Below, piece by piece: positions 62,546-64,000 of a DNA stretch of 64,000 nt. The stretch covers positions 124,001 through 188,000 of the forward strand of contig NZ_JAHXPT010000009.1 in NCBI RefSeq assembly GCF_019431045.1, given 5' to 3'. The position numbers and the translations under genes are program-made. The notes below the pieces were generated by a model. That model was given only the letters and a program-made list of their open reading frames with translations. It was not told where the DNA came from and did no database searches. Position 1 is the first letter of the stretch, and the number at the start of each line of letters is the position of its first letter. Origin of the DNA: Clostridium weizhouense (GTDB lineage Bacteria > Bacillota > Clostridia > Clostridiales > Clostridiaceae).

Positions 62546-63679
62546 ATGGAAGGATTAGATGATTATAGAAAGAGTATAGATGAAATAGACAAAGAGATCA
62601 TAGAATTATTTGAAAAGAGAATGGATGTAGTTCTTAAAATTGGAGAATATAAAAAGAAAAATAACTTACCTGTTTTTAATAAGCAAAGAGAAGAGCAAGT
62701 AGTTGAAAAAAATTTAAAGCATCTTAAAAATAAAGATTATCTTGAAGAAACAAGAACCTTTTTTTATAGATTAATGAAAACTTCAAGAGAGCTTCAAGTT
62801 AGAAAAATAAATGAGGAAGAATTAGAAAAAGATTTAGATATAGAAGAAGAGAATATTAAAATTAAAGATAGTATTGGATTTTATGGTGTAAAAGGTTCTT
62901 TTACAGAAGAGGCTATGATTAAATATTTTGGAAAGAAAAATAACGCAAAGGCTTATGAAGAATTTGAAGATGTATTTTTAGCAGTTCAAAAAGGGGATAT
63001 TCGTTATGGAGTACTTCCTATAGAAAATTCTTCAACTGGCGCTATTTCAGATGTTTATGATTTTTTATATAAGTATGGATTTTATATAACAGGAGAAGTT
63101 TGTATAAAAATAAATCAAAATTTACTTGGTATTAAAGGAACAACAGTAGATGAAATAAAAGAAGTATATTCTCATCCACAAGGATTTAAACAAACATCTG
63201 AATTTTTAAAAAAAAATTCAGATTGGAAGTTAAGTCCTTTCCATAGTACAGCAACAAGTGCTAAATTAATTAAAGATTTAAATGATAACTCAAAGGCTGC
63301 TATTGCAAGCAAAAGAGTTGCAGAAATATATGGTTTAGAAGTACTTTCAGCTAATATAAATAATCAAGATGAAAATTTTACAAGGTTTATAATTATAGGA
63401 AAAGAACTTAGAAAAGATAAAAATGCAGATAAAGTAAGTGTAGTATTTTCACTTGAAGATAAGGCAGGAACATTATATAAATTATTAAGATATTTTGCAG
63501 AAAATAATATAAATATGATAAAAATAGAATCAAGACCAATGAAGCAAGGGCCTTGGAAGTACTTTTTATATGTTGATTTTGAAGGAAATCTATTTAATGA
63601 AGAAGTAACTAAAGCGTTAGCATTAATTGAGCAAAGTAGTGCATACTTTAAGCTTTTAGGAGCTTATAGAAAAGAGTGA
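62546..63679 (+). CDS. pheA: bifunctional chorismate mutase / prephenate dehydratase
   Basis: Makes prephenate and then phenylpyruvate for phenylalanine. The ATG at 62546 (AAGGGGAGAGCGGGAG) gives 377 residues: AroQ-type mutase about 1-90 (DYRKSIDEIDKEIIELFEKR, KIGEYKKKNNLPVF), dehydratase about 112-290 (IGFYGVKGSFTEEAM, VLPIENSSTGAISDVYDFL, HPQGFKQ, HSTATSAK, NFTRFIIIG), and an ACT domain about 300-377 with VFSLEDKAGTLYKLL and the Phe-binding ESRP of KIESRPMK. Expect allosteric inhibition by Phe. The frame open from 62501 starts in a repeat. Confidence 0.95.
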   Translation: MEGLDDYRKSIDEIDKEIIELFEKRMDVVLKIGEYKKKNNLPVFNKQREEQVVEKNLKHLKNKDYLEETRTFFYRLMKTSRELQVRKINEEELEKDLDIEEENIKIKDSIGFYGVKGSFTEEAMIKYFGKKNNAKAYEEFEDVFLAVQKGDIRYGVLPIENSSTGAISDVYDFLYKYGFYITGEVCIKINQNLLGIKGTTVDEIKEVYSHPQGFKQTSEFLKKNSDWKLSPFHSTATSAKLIKDLNDNSKAAIASKRVAEIYGLEVLSANINNQDENFTRFIIIGKELRKDKNADKVSVVFSLEDKAGTLYKLLRYFAENNINMIKIESRPMKQGPWKYFLYVDFEGNLFNEEVTKALALIEQSSAYFKLLGAYRKE

Positions 63680-63681
63680 TC

Positions 63682-63765
63682 AATATTTTAAATATTGATA
63701 TTGTAGAATAAAGCAAATTTCAATGCTAGTTTGCCATTATACTAAAATATCAATAATAGCTTAAA
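63682..63765. repeat. MITE-like repeat family A, internally deleted copy
   Basis: TATTTTAAATATTGATATTG (63685-63704) ... AGAATAA and TTATACTAAAATATCAATAA ... TTAAAATAT are inverted ends. The interior is only AAGCAAATTTCAATGCTAGTTTGCC, the right-hand block of the full copies. It separates pheA from aroE inside the operon. Confidence 0.7.
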
Positions 63766-63803
63766 ATATAGACAAAAATTAAATATTGTTAGGGGTGAGT
63801 CCT

Positions 63804-64000
63804 TTGGAGTTTTATGGAGTATTAGGAGAAAAGTTACCACATACTATTTCACCAATGATTAATAATAAAATTTTTTATTTATTGGGAATTGAAGCTGCTT
63901 ATAAGAAGTTTGAAGTAGAGAAGAAAGATTTAGAAAAATTTATAGATGGCTTAAGAGTTCTGAAAATAAAAGGAACAAATGTAACGATTCCTTATAAAGA
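63804..64000 (+). CDS. aroE: shikimate dehydrogenase, N-terminal part (cut by window edge)
   Basis: Fourth shikimate step (dehydroshikimate to shikimate, NADPH). The frame starts with TTG at 63804 after AGGGGTGAGTCC and reads MEFYGVLGEKLPHTISPMIN, the AroE N-terminus with the substrate-binding 'SxS' loop (here HTISP, the first Ser replaced by Thr), and continues with GLRVLKIKGTNVTIPYK, including the NVTIPYK catalytic Lys. Still open at 64000. It continues the aro operon. Confidence 0.88.
   Translation, partial: MEFYGVLGEKLPHTISPMINNKIFYLLGIEAAYKKFEVEKKDLEKFIDGLRVLKIKGTNVTIPYK

Noticed and set aside
1..64000. CRISPR array, prophage, transposase, tRNA or rRNA
   Set aside because: No spaced direct repeats of CRISPR form, no phage or transposase genes, and no tRNA/rRNA signature were seen on either strand.

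Overview
The window is a 64 kb piece of an AT-rich (roughly 70 % or more A+T by eye) Gram-positive spore-former, almost certainly Clostridium sensu stricto (cluster I). Pointers are the tri-cistronic germinant receptor with gerKB divergent from gerKA-gerKC, a SleC-like cortex-lytic protein, strong AGGAGG-type ribosome sites, intrinsic terminators after most genes, and a T-box in front of leuS. The species is not resolvable from sequence alone; a C. butyricum/C. beijerinckii-type background is an inference. No phage, transposase, CRISPR array, tRNA or rRNA was seen.

Layout. 1-1.7 kb: end of an ABC ATPase, a decayed membrane-protein remnant and an ABC-2-like permease. 1.8-5.6 kb: a carbohydrate (UgpBAE/MalEFG-like) ABC importer without its own ATPase, behind a palindromic operator-like site. 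5.9-21.5 kb: a surface-polysaccharide locus (two GT2 paralogues around a LicD protein, a CapD/WbpM-type dehydratase, a Wzy/WaaL-like membrane protein, WecB, a GT4, an initiating sugar transferase and a Gfo/Idh dehydrogenase), with GalU at 23.7 kb and another GT4 at 28.2 kb. An Rrf2 regulator, a DsbA-like thiol oxidoreductase and a chemoreceptor are embedded in it. 21.8-29.9 kb: BrnQ, GalU, a second chemoreceptor, TrpS, GT4, ECF S-component. 30.2-34.4 kb: small zinc-ribbon protein and the gerK locus. 34.6-45.6 kb: TyrS, a FliK/FlhB-like pair, phosphoesterase, five-repeat peptidoglycan-binding SpoIID protein, soluble chemoreceptor-like protein, DUF2225 protein, small alarmone synthetase, 22-residue-repeat protein. 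45.8-49.5 kb: MoxR ATPase/VWA-metallopeptidase pair, membrane-anchored orphan, HesB-like protein. 49.9-57.2 kb: methyltransferase-like protein, T-box-controlled leuS, cardiolipin synthase, MFS transporter. 57.4-64 kb: aromatic amino-acid operon aroF-aroB-aroA-aroC-pheA-aroE (last gene cut by the window edge).

The most striking item is ahead of the aro operon: a consensus promoter, a strong ribosome site, an unlisted 44-codon ORF whose residues 13-32 include 13 aromatic residues (8 Phe, 4 Tyr, 1 Trp), then a perfect terminator hairpin with eight Ts, then aroF. This is the layout of a ribosome-mediated attenuator with an aromatic leader peptide, unusual for a Firmicute, where T-boxes or TRAP are the usual solution. 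Other regulatory finds: three near-identical 23-bp palindromes around an Rrf2 gene and its DsbA-like neighbour, one of them covering the rrf2 promoter; a sigma-D-like promoter plus candidate c-di-GMP-II riboswitch before a chemoreceptor; and a 12-bp hairpin sitting exactly between the Shine-Dalgarno and the AUG of the polysaccharide polymerase gene.

At least three families of short palindromic, MITE-like repeats fill many intergenic gaps, with extra density just upstream of envelope genes. They explain several false upstream start codons and one stop codon.
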